A stretch of DNA of 64,000 nucleotides from Flavobacterium piscinae (GCF_004122145.1 NZ_SBKQ01000014.1:21322-85321), one strand, 5' to 3'. Positions 35,610-44,843 are shown, numbered from the stretch's first letter. Translations and numbers: made by a program. The notes: generated by a model from the sequence alone, not told the origin.

Positions 35610-36602
35610 TTGAAAACAAAAATAGCTATCAACGGTTTTGGTCGAATCGGACGAAATTTATTCCGATTATTACTCAATCATCCCAGCATTGAAGTAGTTG
35701 CCATTAACGACATTGCTGACACGAGAACAATGGCTCATTTACTAAAATACGATAGCATTCATGGTGTTTTGCCAAACGAAGTTACTTTTGATGAGGAACA
35801 TATTTTTGTGGATGGAAAATCATATTCCTTTTTCAGAAAAAAAAATATCTCCGAGTTGAATTGGCAACCTGTTGATGTTGTGATAGAAAGTACCGGAAAA
35901 TTCAAAACCTATGAAGAAGCCTATCAACATATTGCTAGCGGAGCAAAAAAAGTAATCCTCTCTGCTCCACCCGAAGAGGACAAAATAAAAACAGTCGTTT
36001 TAGGGGTAAATGAATCCATTTTAGATGGCTCAGAAAAAATCATTTCCAATGCGAGTTGCACCACTAACAATGCAGCTCCAATGATTAAAATCATAGATGA
36101 ACTGTGTGGCATTGAACAAGCCTATATCACTACTGTTCACTCCTACACTACCGACCAAAGTTTACACGATCAACCTCACAAAGACTTACGAAGAGCACGT
36201 GGTGCGGCACAGTCCATTGTGCCAACCACTACCGGAGCTGCCAAAGCGTTGACTAAAATATTCCCGAAATTAGAGGGCAAATTAGGAGGAAGCGGTATAC
36301 GTGTTCCGGTTCCAGACGGTTCGTTAACCGATATTACGTGCTATGTTTCCAGAGCCGTTTCGATTGAAGAAATAAATGCCGCTTTTCTAAAAGCATCCCA
36401 AACAAATCTCAAAGGTATCCTTTCTTACACAGAAGATCCGATTGTTTCTGTTGATATTATCGGCAATACAAATTCCTGCCTTTTTGACGCTCAATTGACC
36501 TCAGTTATTGATAAGATGGTAAAAGTAGTGGGGTGGTATGACAACGAAATCGGTTATTCATCGAGAATTATCGACTTAATTGGGTATATTTCAAATAAAT
36601 AG
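35610..36602 (+). CDS. gap: Type I glyceraldehyde-3-phosphate dehydrogenase, TTG start
   Basis: 330 residues from a TTG; the reading KTKIAINGFGRIGRN is the GAPDH N-terminus from residue 2. The catalytic Cys150 is in SNASCTTNN and the His partner near 177 in YITTVHSYT. The residues after the cysteine are NNAAP where most glycolytic enzymes have NCLAP. It oxidises glyceraldehyde 3-phosphate with NAD(P). The 5' region is a heptamer repeat that could influence translation. Confidence 0.93.
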   Translation: MKTKIAINGFGRIGRNLFRLLLNHPSIEVVAINDIADTRTMAHLLKYDSIHGVLPNEVTFDEEHIFVDGKSYSFFRKKNISELNWQPVDVVIESTGKFKTYEEAYQHIASGAKKVILSAPPEEDKIKTVVLGVNESILDGSEKIISNASCTTNNAAPMIKIIDELCGIEQAYITTVHSYTTDQSLHDQPHKDLRRARGAAQSIVPTTTGAAKALTKIFPKLEGKLGGSGIRVPVPDGSLTDITCYVSRAVSIEEINAAFLKASQTNLKGILSYTEDPIVSVDIIGNTNSCLFDAQLTSVIDKMVKVVGWYDNEIGYSSRIIDLIGYISNK

Positions 36603-36638
36603 TTAATTTTATGCCATTAAAAACAACCATTTTTTGGT

Positions 36639-38822
36639 ATGAAATATTTTACTTTAGTAATTATACTTTCTCTTACTCTTTCTGTTTATTCGCAAAAGAA
36701 TTCTTCTATCAAAAACGTAGAAGTTTTAGACAGTACTAACTATTTTATTGAATTAGCTAATTTTCATAAAAAAAATAACAACTACCGAAGTTCTCAAGAC
36801 TACATTCAAAAGGCTATTGAATTTGCTGAAACCAATCAAGATTATCAAGCTCAAGCGGATGCCTACTCATTTCTTGGAAATGTCTATTTTGAATTAAAAA
36901 AATATTCCGATGCCATTCAAACCTATAACAAAAGTATTTCCTTATATAATAAACAAAAACCATCTTCCAATCAGGCCTATACTTTTTATAATTTAGGGTT
37001 GTGTTATGTAGACAAAAAAGAATATTCTAAGGCGGAATATTATTTTAAAGAAGCTGAAAAAATCTATGAAATAATTGATATTCCCGAAGCCACAAAAATG
37101 ATAAATTTACAAAAAGGTATAGTTTATCGGGCAAAAGGTGAAAACCAATTGGCATTGTCTATTTTAAATACAATTGTCGTAAATCACGACGAAGAAGACC
37201 ATTTCAAAACTAAAGCGGAAGCATTATACAATATTGGGCTTATTGAAGCTGATGACAATCGCTATAATTTAGCTTTGAATTATTTAAATAAAGCTCTTGA
37301 CTTAAGTTCCAAAAATAAAAATCTTGAACTTAAAGCAAAGATTGCACGAACATTAAGTGAAGTTCATGAAAAAGTAATCGATGTTGAAAATTCATTTAAA
37401 TACATGAAACTTCATCTTCAGATCAGAGATAGTATTCAAGATCTAAACAGTAAAAGAATTGGAACAGAAGATTTTTTGAGTTTTAAAGAAGCCGAGCGTT
37501 TAAAGTCAATTGAACAAATGGACCGTGAAAACAAAGAACAACAACGAGCCAATAAATTCTCAAAATTAATTAGTATTTTAAGTATTGCATTGATTTCAAT
37601 TCTTTCGTTATTGAGTTTATCCTTATACAAAAATAACATTATCAGAAGCCAATCCAATAAGTTACTTCAGGAAAAAAACCAGGAACTTTTGTTAGCCAAA
37701 GAAAAGGCAGAAAAAGCATCCAAAGCCCGAGCGGAATTTTTATCTACCGTGAGTCATGAATTGCGAACACCATTGAATGCAATCAATGGAATTACACATT
37801 TGTTGATTGAAGAAAACCCTAAGAAATCGCAATTGCAATACCTCACTTCACTCAAATTCTCGGGAGATTATTTGCTGACTTTCATCAATGATATTTTAGA
37901 AATCAACCGGGTGGAAAGTGAAAACATCGAAATTGAAAGCATAAATGTGAATGTCAAACAATTATTGAGCGATTTACACTATTCGTTTAAAGATCTTGCA
38001 AGTAAAAACAATAATGATTTTGAATTAGAACTTGACACCTCAATTCCGGATAACCTGATAGGCGACCCCACAAAACTTTCTCAAATTTTTATCAACCTGA
38101 TTAATAATGCGTTGAAGTTTACAAAAAACGGTAAAGTAAATGTTTCGGCTAAAATGTTGAAAAACGAAAATAACATTTCCACTATTCATTTTGAAATTGC
38201 AGATACGGGAATTGGGATTCCGCTTGAAAAACAAAGTACAATCTTTGAAAGTTTTTCACAAGGTTCTGTTGAAATAAACCGTAAATATGGCGGCACCGGC
38301 TTAGGATTAGCTATTGTAAAACGACTGGTTAATCTGTTGGGCGGCGAAATTAAGCTAACCAGTGCAGAAGGAATTGGTTCTACTTTTTCATTTGATGTTG
38401 ATTTTGAATTGGGCCAACAAACATTTGAAGAAGTTCGAAAACAATACAACGAAAATATTTTTGCAAACAAAAAAGTATTGATTGTCGAAGACAATAAAAT
38501 CAACCAGATGATTACCAAAAAAATGCTTGAAAACAAAGAAATTGTCTGCGAATTGATTGATAATGGCGAAGAAGCCATTGAAATGATTCGCAACAATAGC
38601 TACGATTTGGTATTGATGGATGTGCATCTTCCCGGTATTAACGGAACGATTGCCACCGAACGAATCCGAGAATTCAACAAAAAACTTCCTATTATTGCCT
38701 TAACAGCCATTTCGATGAACGAAAATCGTGAAATGTTACTTTCTTTTGGAATGAATGATGTGGTGACTAAACCTTTTAATCCGGATAATTTTTATAAGGT
38801 GATTGCTCAGCAGTTGGGGTGA
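36639..38822 (+). CDS. TPR-containing hybrid histidine kinase/response regulator
   Basis: 727 residues. A signal peptide (to about residue 18) is followed by a periplasmic TPR array (about 30-265), one membrane helix (about 310-330) and a coiled coil. The HisKA domain has the phospho-acceptor in STVSHELRTP near 371, then an HATPase domain (NLINNALKFTKNG and GTGLGLAIVKRLV) and a C-terminal receiver (VLIVEDNKINQ, with the phospho-Asp in LMDVHLPG). The ligand is unknown. It stands alone, without a cognate regulator nearby. Confidence 0.93.
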   Translation: MKYFTLVIILSLTLSVYSQKNSSIKNVEVLDSTNYFIELANFHKKNNNYRSSQDYIQKAIEFAETNQDYQAQADAYSFLGNVYFELKKYSDAIQTYNKSISLYNKQKPSSNQAYTFYNLGLCYVDKKEYSKAEYYFKEAEKIYEIIDIPEATKMINLQKGIVYRAKGENQLALSILNTIVVNHDEEDHFKTKAEALYNIGLIEADDNRYNLALNYLNKALDLSSKNKNLELKAKIARTLSEVHEKVIDVENSFKYMKLHLQIRDSIQDLNSKRIGTEDFLSFKEAERLKSIEQMDRENKEQQRANKFSKLISILSIALISILSLLSLSLYKNNIIRSQSNKLLQEKNQELLLAKEKAEKASKARAEFLSTVSHELRTPLNAINGITHLLIEENPKKSQLQYLTSLKFSGDYLLTFINDILEINRVESENIEIESINVNVKQLLSDLHYSFKDLASKNNNDFELELDTSIPDNLIGDPTKLSQIFINLINNALKFTKNGKVNVSAKMLKNENNISTIHFEIADTGIGIPLEKQSTIFESFSQGSVEINRKYGGTGLGLAIVKRLVNLLGGEIKLTSAEGIGSTFSFDVDFELGQQTFEEVRKQYNENIFANKKVLIVEDNKINQMITKKMLENKEIVCELIDNGEEAIEMIRNNSYDLVLMDVHLPGINGTIATERIREFNKKLPIIALTAISMNENREMLLSFGMNDVVTKPFNPDNFYKVIAQQLG

Positions 38823-38855
38823 TTTATGAGTAATAAACTATATTAATAGAAAAAC

Positions 38856-39362
38856 TTGAAAATTTTAAATAGAAATGAAGTTATTTGGCTTCTAGTGACA
38901 ATAATTTTTATTCTGTTAATTTACTTTCTAATTTTCGGAAAAGAAGGCTTTAAATCTGAATCAACTTTTGACCTAAATACGTATGATACATATTTAGTTA
39001 TTTCCAACATTCACTTTATTTTTACATTAAGTATATTATTATTTTTTGGAGTTTATCTTGTTAGATCATTAAATACAAAATTCAAAAATTTAATAGTAAA
39101 TATAATTTTAATGATTTCTACAATATTATTAATAATTACTTTAATGAATATATTTCCATTTATTGAAATCATTAATGAAAAAAAATCTGGTTGGACTATT
39201 AATCCACCTTTAAGTGTTAATGATTTAAAAATAGAAAAAAAATTTGAAAAAAATAATATTAGAATACTATCTTATATAATTTTTATTTTTCAAATATTTT
39301 TAGTCATATTTCTAGTATATTTAGTCTTTATTACAAGGCGAAACTTTAGAAAAACTCTGTAA
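38856..39362 (+). CDS. Small four-helix membrane protein with a COX1-like motif, TTG start
   Basis: 168 residues from a TTG. Four hydrophobic segments are seen (about 9-27, 46-70, 79-105, 138-162). The second begins with TYDTYLVISNIHFIF (42-56), which resembles the HDTYYVVAHFHYV segment of heme-copper oxidase subunit I; His53 falls at the heme a ligand. Otherwise no oxidase domain is present, so this is not an oxidase subunit. I recognise no described function. The coding sequence is unusually A/T rich. Confidence 0.65.
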   Translation: MKILNRNEVIWLLVTIIFILLIYFLIFGKEGFKSESTFDLNTYDTYLVISNIHFIFTLSILLFFGVYLVRSLNTKFKNLIVNIILMISTILLIITLMNIFPFIEIINEKKSGWTINPPLSVNDLKIEKKFEKNNIRILSYIIFIFQIFLVIFLVYLVFITRRNFRKTL

Positions 39363-39375
39363 TCGACAGGTAAAA

Positions 39376-39406
39376 TAACCTACTCCTCTTGAGGTTAGTA
39401 TTTTTT
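39376..39406 (+). terminator. Possible terminator after the four-helix membrane-protein gene
   Basis: The stem TAACCT / AGGTTA (39376-39381, 39392-39397) with a ten-base loop is followed after three bases by six T residues. Confidence 0.5.
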
Positions 39407-39479
39407 AAAGTTCTTCTTCTGTAATTTCGAACTTTTTTACAGTCAAAAACCCTCACATTCTCCTTTTTAATACAATTCC

Positions 39480-39612
39480 CAGCCCGGGTAGCAGTGGAAA
39501 CCCCGCAGTACAGCAAGCTAATTTTTCTTTGCTTTTTGAGGCGACCAACGAAAGCCACGAAAAAGCAGTAGAAAAATAGCTTGGAGGCCGTCCCGATAGC
39601 TATCGGGATGCA
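39480..39612. repeat. REP-like extragenic element ending in a perfect 18-bp palindrome
   Basis: The element starts with GGGTAGCAGTGGAAACCCC and ends with TCCCGATAGCTATCGGGA (39591-39608), a perfect palindrome. Both the AGCAGTGGAAA core and the CCCGATAGCTATCGGG palindrome are sequences I associate with Bacteroidota intergenic repeats. It lies between two convergent genes. No coding potential is seen in 39363-39633. Confidence 0.6.
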
Positions 39613-39633
39613 ACGGATGACCGGATGAGCTGC

Positions 39634-40446
39634 CTAATAATTCAGAATAAATTCTTTGATTAATTTTCGCACGTGTGGCTCGGCTTTTCGGGCGGCTTCA
39701 AGCACCTCATCATGGTTCACCTCATCAATATTTTCTTCATCGCCCATGTCGGTAATCACGGAAATTCCGAGGCAATCAACTTCCATGTGACGAGCTACGA
39801 TGACTTCGGGAACGGTGGACATTCCGACACAATCGGCACCGAGAATTTTGACCATTTTGTATTCAGCTAAGGTTTCAAAAGTGGGACCTTGCAAGCCTAG
39901 ATAGATGCCGTCTTTGAGTTCGATAGCATTTTGTTGAGCAATTTCTTTGGCTTTTTGCATCATGGTGCGTGAGTACGGTTCGCTCATGTTGACAAATCGC
40001 GGTCCGAAACGTTCATCGTTTGCCCCTCGCAACGGATGATCGGGAAATAAATTAATATGATCTTTGATAACAACCACATCGCCTACTTTGTACGTTGGAT
40101 TTACACCGCCGGAAGCATTGGAAACAATGAGTTTTTGAATACCTAAATACTTCATCACACGCACTGGAAAAGTCACCGTTTGCATATCGTAACCTTCATA
40201 AAAATGAAATCGGCCTTGCATGGCAACTACGCTTTTAGTTCCGATTTTACCGAAAACTAACGCCCCTTTATGTCCTTGCACAGTGGAAACCGGAAAGTTG
40301 GGAATTTCGGAATACGGAATGGTGAATTCGATGTTGATATCTTGCGTAAATGAGCCCAAACCGGAACCGAGAATGATGCCGTATTCAGGTGTATAATTGG
40401 TTTTCTCTTTAAGAAATTGGACGGTTTCCTGTACTTTGTTCCACAT
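39634..40446 (-). CDS. Purine-nucleoside phosphorylase
   Basis: 270 residues of the trimeric PNP-I family. GIILGSGLGSFTQ near 24-36 binds phosphate, VQGHKGALVFG near 57 and QGRFHFYEGYDM near 77 are the classic motifs, LIVSNASGGVNP near 108 and EPYSRTM near 156 follow, and GVGMSTVPEVIVARH near 208 holds the base-binding Glu and Met. It cleaves purine nucleosides with phosphate. The start lies 38 bases inside the end of lpxK. Confidence 0.95.
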   Translation of the reverse strand: MWNKVQETVQFLKEKTNYTPEYGIILGSGLGSFTQDINIEFTIPYSEIPNFPVSTVQGHKGALVFGKIGTKSVVAMQGRFHFYEGYDMQTVTFPVRVMKYLGIQKLIVSNASGGVNPTYKVGDVVVIKDHINLFPDHPLRGANDERFGPRFVNMSEPYSRTMMQKAKEIAQQNAIELKDGIYLGLQGPTFETLAEYKMVKILGADCVGMSTVPEVIVARHMEVDCLGISVITDMGDEENIDEVNHDEVLEAARKAEPHVRKLIKEFILNY

Positions 40447-41443
40447 AATTGTTTATTTGTTGATTGAAATTTTCACCGTTGGAAAGAAAAATACTTTGTA
40501 TCGGTAAATAGAATAATTGAGCCGGATTTATTCTTCCTTTTAAGCGAACAAAATCTTTTTCGGTGGTAATAATCGGTTTATTTTTTGATTTTTTCTGAAT
40601 GGTTTGGATATCACTTTCTGTAAAATCGTGATGGTCGGGAAATTCCAATTCCTCATCGTTGCCATCTTGTAAATGATTGAAAAATGGTTGGGGTTTAGCG
40701 ATTCCGGCTACTAACAGTTTATCAGTGTTTAGTAGTGAAGCTACAGAACACCTTTCACTTTCGGAATAGAGCATTACATCGTATTGAATGGCCGAAAAAT
40801 AAAGCTGTTGATGAGCCAAAAGGTGTAACTTTTGACGAATTTGATTTTGTGCTGCTTCGGTAAGTGTAGGCGGACATTTGGTAACAACCACCACATCAGC
40901 TCTTTTTACTCCACTACTACTTTCACGCAAATTTCCGGTGGGTAAAATAAAATCATCTGCATACAAATCGTTATAGGCTGTCAATAATATATAAAACCCG
41001 GCTTTTACTTTACGGTGTTGAAAAGCATCGTCAAGTAATATGATATCCGGTTTATTTTCTAAAGCTAACAATCGTTCAATTCCATTTTTGCGGTTGGCAT
41101 CCACAGCTACTTGAATACTTGGGAATTTTTGATGCAATTGAAATGGTTCATCTCCCAACAATTCAGCGGTTGAAGCATAATCAGCCAATAAAAAACCGGA
41201 TGACTTGCGTTTATAACCTCTGCTTAATACAGCGATTTTATAATTTGGAGAAAGCAATCGAATTAAATATTCAATTTGTGGCGTTTTGCCTGTTCCGCCA
41301 ACACTGAGGTTTCCAACAGCAATAATCGGAATGGGAAATGAATACGATTTTAGAATACCTTTGTGATAAAACCAATTCCGAATAGTAGTTATAAAACCAT
41401 ATAAAACGGCAAAAGGAAAGAGTATTTTTCGCAAAAGAATCAT
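40409..41443 (-). CDS. lpxK: Tetraacyldisaccharide 4'-kinase
   Basis: 344 residues. The membrane-anchoring N-terminus is followed by VGNLSVGGTGKTPQIEYLI (P-loop near 43-62) and DEPFQLHQKFP near 98. ILLDDAFQHRKV near 133 is the catalytic DDxxQH motif, and TTEKDFVRL near 296 closes it. It phosphorylates the lipid A disaccharide at the 4' position on the inner membrane. Its last 38 bases overlap the phosphorylase gene in another frame. Confidence 0.95.
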   Translation of the reverse strand: MILLRKILFPFAVLYGFITTIRNWFYHKGILKSYSFPIPIIAVGNLSVGGTGKTPQIEYLIRLLSPNYKIAVLSRGYKRKSSGFLLADYASTAELLGDEPFQLHQKFPSIQVAVDANRKNGIERLLALENKPDIILLDDAFQHRKVKAGFYILLTAYNDLYADDFILPTGNLRESSSGVKRADVVVVTKCPPTLTEAAQNQIRQKLHLLAHQQLYFSAIQYDVMLYSESERCSVASLLNTDKLLVAGIAKPQPFFNHLQDGNDEELEFPDHHDFTESDIQTIQKKSKNKPIITTEKDFVRLKGRINPAQLFYLPIQSIFLSNGENFNQQINNYVEQSTGNRPIS

Positions 41444-41611
41444 ACAACGAAGATAGGATATTTGAAGAAATATTTAGTAGTTTTGAAGATGGATTTTTAT
41501 TAACAGAAACGAAAATAATAATCCTTATTAAACTTCAAATGTTCAAATGGAAAATTCAAAATAGAAAACTAGTTAATCATTACTTTTAATTTATCTTTAA
41601 ATCTACCTATT

Positions 41612-42001
41612 ATGTTTACAATCGAACAAATTAAAACCGCTCACAGTAAAGTAAAATCCGGTGCCGACTTTCCCGCTTACATTCAAGAACTTAAACAATT
41701 GGGCGTTGTTTTGTATGATACTTTTGTTTCCGATGGACACTCTAATTATTATGGTAAAAATGACTTTAAAGTTAATTCCGAAGCAAAATATGATGCTTTA
41801 ACTATTCATAATAATGCGAATGAAAATCAATTCAAAGCCGACTTAAAAGCCCATCAACAAGGAAAAACAGATTACCCCACTTTTTGCAGTGATTGTGCCA
41901 AATCCGGCATAGAAAAATGGAGAGTAAACCTGGAAAAAATGATTTGTACTTACTTTGACCTAAAGGGAAATGAAATGTTAGAGGAAAAAATTCCGGGTTA
42001 A
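41612..42001 (+). CDS. DUF1398 (YbcV-like) protein
   Basis: 129 residues without signal peptide or membrane helices. The opening FTIEQIKTAHSKVKSGADFPAYIQEL, the central GHSNYYGKND and the closing TFCSDCAKSGIEKWRVNLEKMICTY are the DUF1398 pattern. The function is unknown. It stands ahead of an exported esterase, with 27 bases between. Confidence 0.85.
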   Translation: MFTIEQIKTAHSKVKSGADFPAYIQELKQLGVVLYDTFVSDGHSNYYGKNDFKVNSEAKYDALTIHNNANENQFKADLKAHQQGKTDYPTFCSDCAKSGIEKWRVNLEKMICTYFDLKGNEMLEEKIPG

Positions 42002-42028
42002 TATTGTTAACCCCATAAAAACTAATAT

Positions 42029-42847
42029 ATGAAAAAACACATTGTTATTTTACTCTTCTTAGGAATTTTTTGGACACAAGCCCAAACTACAGAATACAAT
42101 ACGAAAGTAAATCAACCCTACTATTCAACTGCAATCAACCAAAAAGATGCCTACATCAAAGAGCGATGTGTGTTGGATATCTACTACCCAACCAATCAAA
42201 AAAACTTTGCAACAATAGTTTGGTTCCATGGTGGAGGATTATCAGGGGGTAACAAATACATTCCGGAAGCTTTAAAAAACAAAGGCGTTGCGATAGTGGC
42301 TGTCAATTATCGACTTTATCCAAAAGTAAAATCGCCAACCTACATTGAGGATGCCGCTGCCGCTGTGGCTTGGGTGTTCAATAACATCGAATCATTGGGT
42401 GGCGATGCCAGATCCATTTTTGTATCGGGTCATTCTGCCGGAGGCTATTTAGCCGCAATGGTCGGATTAGACAAACGTTGGCTAGCCACTTTCAACATTG
42501 ATGCTAATAAAATTGCAGGCATAATTCCGTTTAGTGGTCATACCATTACACACTTTACCATTCGTGAAGAAAGAGGTATTGATGGCAAAAAACCTATTGT
42601 TGACGATTTAGCCCCACTGTATCATGTGCGTGCAGATGCTCCGCCACTTTTGTTAATTACAGGCGATCGCGAGTTGGAATTATTGGGAAGGTATGAAGAA
42701 AATGCCTATTTAATGCGAATGATGAAAGTAAACGGGCATCAACATACCCAATTATTGGAGTTGGACGGTTACGGACATGACATGACTGAACCCGGATTTC
42801 CATTATTACTCAATGAAATAAATCGCGTTTTAAAGAACAAACCGTAA
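42029..42847 (+). CDS. Exported alpha/beta-hydrolase (HSL/carboxylesterase type)
   Basis: 272 residues with a signal peptide (HIVILLFLGIFWTQAQ). The oxyanion motif HGGG is near residue 68, the nucleophile Ser is in GHSAGG near 145, and a late His is in DGYGHDM near 250. This is the hormone-sensitive lipase type of esterase. It acts in the periplasm or outside; the ester substrate is unknown. Confidence 0.87.
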   Translation: MKKHIVILLFLGIFWTQAQTTEYNTKVNQPYYSTAINQKDAYIKERCVLDIYYPTNQKNFATIVWFHGGGLSGGNKYIPEALKNKGVAIVAVNYRLYPKVKSPTYIEDAAAAVAWVFNNIESLGGDARSIFVSGHSAGGYLAAMVGLDKRWLATFNIDANKIAGIIPFSGHTITHFTIREERGIDGKKPIVDDLAPLYHVRADAPPLLLITGDRELELLGRYEENAYLMRMMKVNGHQHTQLLELDGYGHDMTEPGFPLLLNEINRVLKNKP

Positions 42848-42911
42848 AGCTTTTACTGTGTAAAAAAGGATTCATTTTATAATGTAAAGATACTTTTCAT
42901 GAATAATTACT

Positions 42912-42919
42912 TAAATTTG
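42912..42919 (+). promoter_or_regulatory. -7 promoter element of the Nif3-like gene
   Basis: TAAATTTG is a full match to the -7 consensus, 17 nt before the ATG at 42937. Confidence 0.45.
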
Positions 42920-42936
42920 TGACTTAATTATTTTCA

Positions 42937-44031
42937 ATGAAACTTCAAACCATTCTCCCGATTTTAGAAGAACTTGCACCTTTGGCTTATGCCGAAGATT
43001 TTGATAATGTGGGGTTGCTTTTAGGAAATCCAGATCAAGAAATTAATGGAATGCTCGTTTGCCATGATGCCTTGGAAAACGAAGTGGACGAAGCCATCGA
43101 AAAAAACTGTAATTTAATTGTTTGCTTCCACCCTATTGTATTTTCAGGATTAAAAAAAATTACCGGAAAAACCTATGTGGAAAGAGTAGTCTTAAAAGCC
43201 ATCAAAAATGATATTGCCATTTATGCTGTGCATACCGCTTTGGATAATCATCAAGATGGCGTAAACAAAATTATTTGCAATCAATTAGGACTTCAAAATA
43301 CCAAAATCTTGGTTCCGAAAGAGAAATTCATTCGAAAATTAGTGACCTATACCATTCCCGAAAACCATCAAAAATTGCGAAATGCATTATTTGATGCCGG
43401 TGCCGGAAACATTGGAAATTATGAAGATTGCAGTTTTAACTCCAGAGGAATCGGAACCTACATGGGCAATGAAAACAGCAATCCCGAAATCGGTGAACGT
43501 TTTGAATTTGTAGAAAATGAAGAAATCAAAATCGAAGTCACTTTTGAAAAGCATTTGGAAGCCAAAATTTTAAAGGCACTGTTTAAAAACCATGCTTATG
43601 AAGAAGTTGCTTATGAAATTTACGAATTGCAAAACCAACACCAAAATATCGGTTTAGGCATGATAGGTGAACTGAAAAATGAAATGAACGAAAGAGATTT
43701 TCTACAATTTGTAAAGGAAAAAATGCAATGTGATAGCATTAGACACAGCATTTTTTTGAATAAAAAGATAAAAAAAGTCGCCGTATTAGGTGGTTCAGGT
43801 AGTTTTGCGATTGCTCAAGCGAAACGACTGGGTGCCCATGCGTTTTTAACCGCTGATTTAAAATACCATCAATTTTATGAAGCTGAAAATCAGCTACTTT
43901 TGGCCGATATTGGACATTATGAAAGCGAACGGTACACAAAAAATTATATTGTTGATTTTCTTATCAAAAAATTTCCTAATTTTGCAATCATTTTATCAGA
44001 ACAAAATACAAATCCAGTTAAGTACTTTTAG
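42937..44031 (+). CDS. Nif3-like dinuclear metal centre hexameric protein
   Basis: 364 residues, the long form with a CutA-like insertion in the middle (about 135-240). Metal-binding motifs are present: CFHPIVFSGLKKITG near 68, AVHTALDNHQDGVN near 95, and the C-terminal ADIGHYESERYTKN near 330. YqfO/Nif3 proteins bind two metal ions. The biochemical activity is debated (GTP cyclohydrolase-like claims exist), so I give no reaction. The coiled-coil gene follows after three bases. Confidence 0.9.
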   Translation: MKLQTILPILEELAPLAYAEDFDNVGLLLGNPDQEINGMLVCHDALENEVDEAIEKNCNLIVCFHPIVFSGLKKITGKTYVERVVLKAIKNDIAIYAVHTALDNHQDGVNKIICNQLGLQNTKILVPKEKFIRKLVTYTIPENHQKLRNALFDAGAGNIGNYEDCSFNSRGIGTYMGNENSNPEIGERFEFVENEEIKIEVTFEKHLEAKILKALFKNHAYEEVAYEIYELQNQHQNIGLGMIGELKNEMNERDFLQFVKEKMQCDSIRHSIFLNKKIKKVAVLGGSGSFAIAQAKRLGAHAFLTADLKYHQFYEAENQLLLADIGHYESERYTKNYIVDFLIKKFPNFAIILSEQNTNPVKYF

Positions 44032-44034
44032 ATT

Positions 44035-44814
44035 ATGACAAACGTAAAAGAAATGAGTGTAGAAGAGAAGTTAAGAGCACTCTATGACTTGCAGTTAATC
44101 GACTCAAGAATTGATGAAATCAGAAACGTAAGAGGTGAATTGCCACTTGAAGTACAAGATTTAGAAGACGAAGTAGCAGGTTTAAAAGCACGTAACGAAA
44201 AATTAAAAGCCGATTTAGAGCAAATTGATGACCAAATCAAAGCGAAGAAAAATGCTATTGAAGCTCACAAAGAGGGAATTAAAAAATATACTGAACAACA
44301 AAAAAATGTTCGTAATAACAGAGAATTCAACTCCTTAACCAAAGAAATTGAATTTCAGGAATTAGAAATTCAATTGAATGAGAAGCACATCAAAGAAATG
44401 AAAGCTTCCATTGAGTACAAAAAACAACAAGTAGCCGATTCGCAAGAAAAATTAAGCTCAAAACAATCGCATTTAGAGCACAAAAAAGCTGAATTAGGCG
44501 ATATCATGGCAGAAACACAAAAAGAAGAAGAGTTTTTAACTAAACTTTCTGCCGAATATGCTGCTAATATCGAAGAGCGTTTACTGGCAGCTTATCACCG
44601 AATTCGTTCAAGCGTGCGTAATGGTTTAGCAGTGGTTTCCATCGAAAGAGGTGCGTCTGCCGGTTCCTTCTTTACAATACCGCCACAAACTCAGGTTGAA
44701 ATTGCTGCTCGCAAAAAAATCTTAACCGATGAGCACAGTGGAAGAATATTGGTTGACAATGTTTTAGCCGCTGAGGAAAAAGAAAAAATGGAAAGCATCT
44801 TTGCAAACATATAA
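44035..44814 (+). CDS. Coiled-coil protein of the zinc-ribbon (DUF164) family with the zinc ligands lost
   Basis: 259 residues. A long coiled coil (about 10-175) is followed by a C-terminal domain in the position of the C4-type zinc ribbon. The usual CGGC...IPPQ...CEHCGR pattern reads SAGS at 208-211 and DEHSGR at 232-237, so all four cysteines are replaced (Ser208, Ser211, Asp232, Ser235) while the IPPQ and GRIL frame is kept. The function is unknown. It is coupled to the Nif3-like gene. Confidence 0.85.
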   Translation: MTNVKEMSVEEKLRALYDLQLIDSRIDEIRNVRGELPLEVQDLEDEVAGLKARNEKLKADLEQIDDQIKAKKNAIEAHKEGIKKYTEQQKNVRNNREFNSLTKEIEFQELEIQLNEKHIKEMKASIEYKKQQVADSQEKLSSKQSHLEHKKAELGDIMAETQKEEEFLTKLSAEYAANIEERLLAAYHRIRSSVRNGLAVVSIERGASAGSFFTIPPQTQVEIAARKKILTDEHSGRILVDNVLAAEEKEKMESIFANI

Positions 44815-44820
44815 TACACA

Positions 44821-44843
44821 AACCCCGGATTCGGGGTTTTTTT
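44821..44843 (+). terminator. Strong terminator that ends one base before the next ATG
   Basis: The perfect 7-bp stem AACCCCG / CGGGGTT with a 4-nt loop runs into seven T residues; the last T directly precedes the ATG at 44844. Confidence 0.85.

Noticed and set aside
38856..39362. A true cytochrome oxidase subunit
   Set aside because: Only one short motif matches; the protein is a third of the required length and lacks the other heme and copper ligands.
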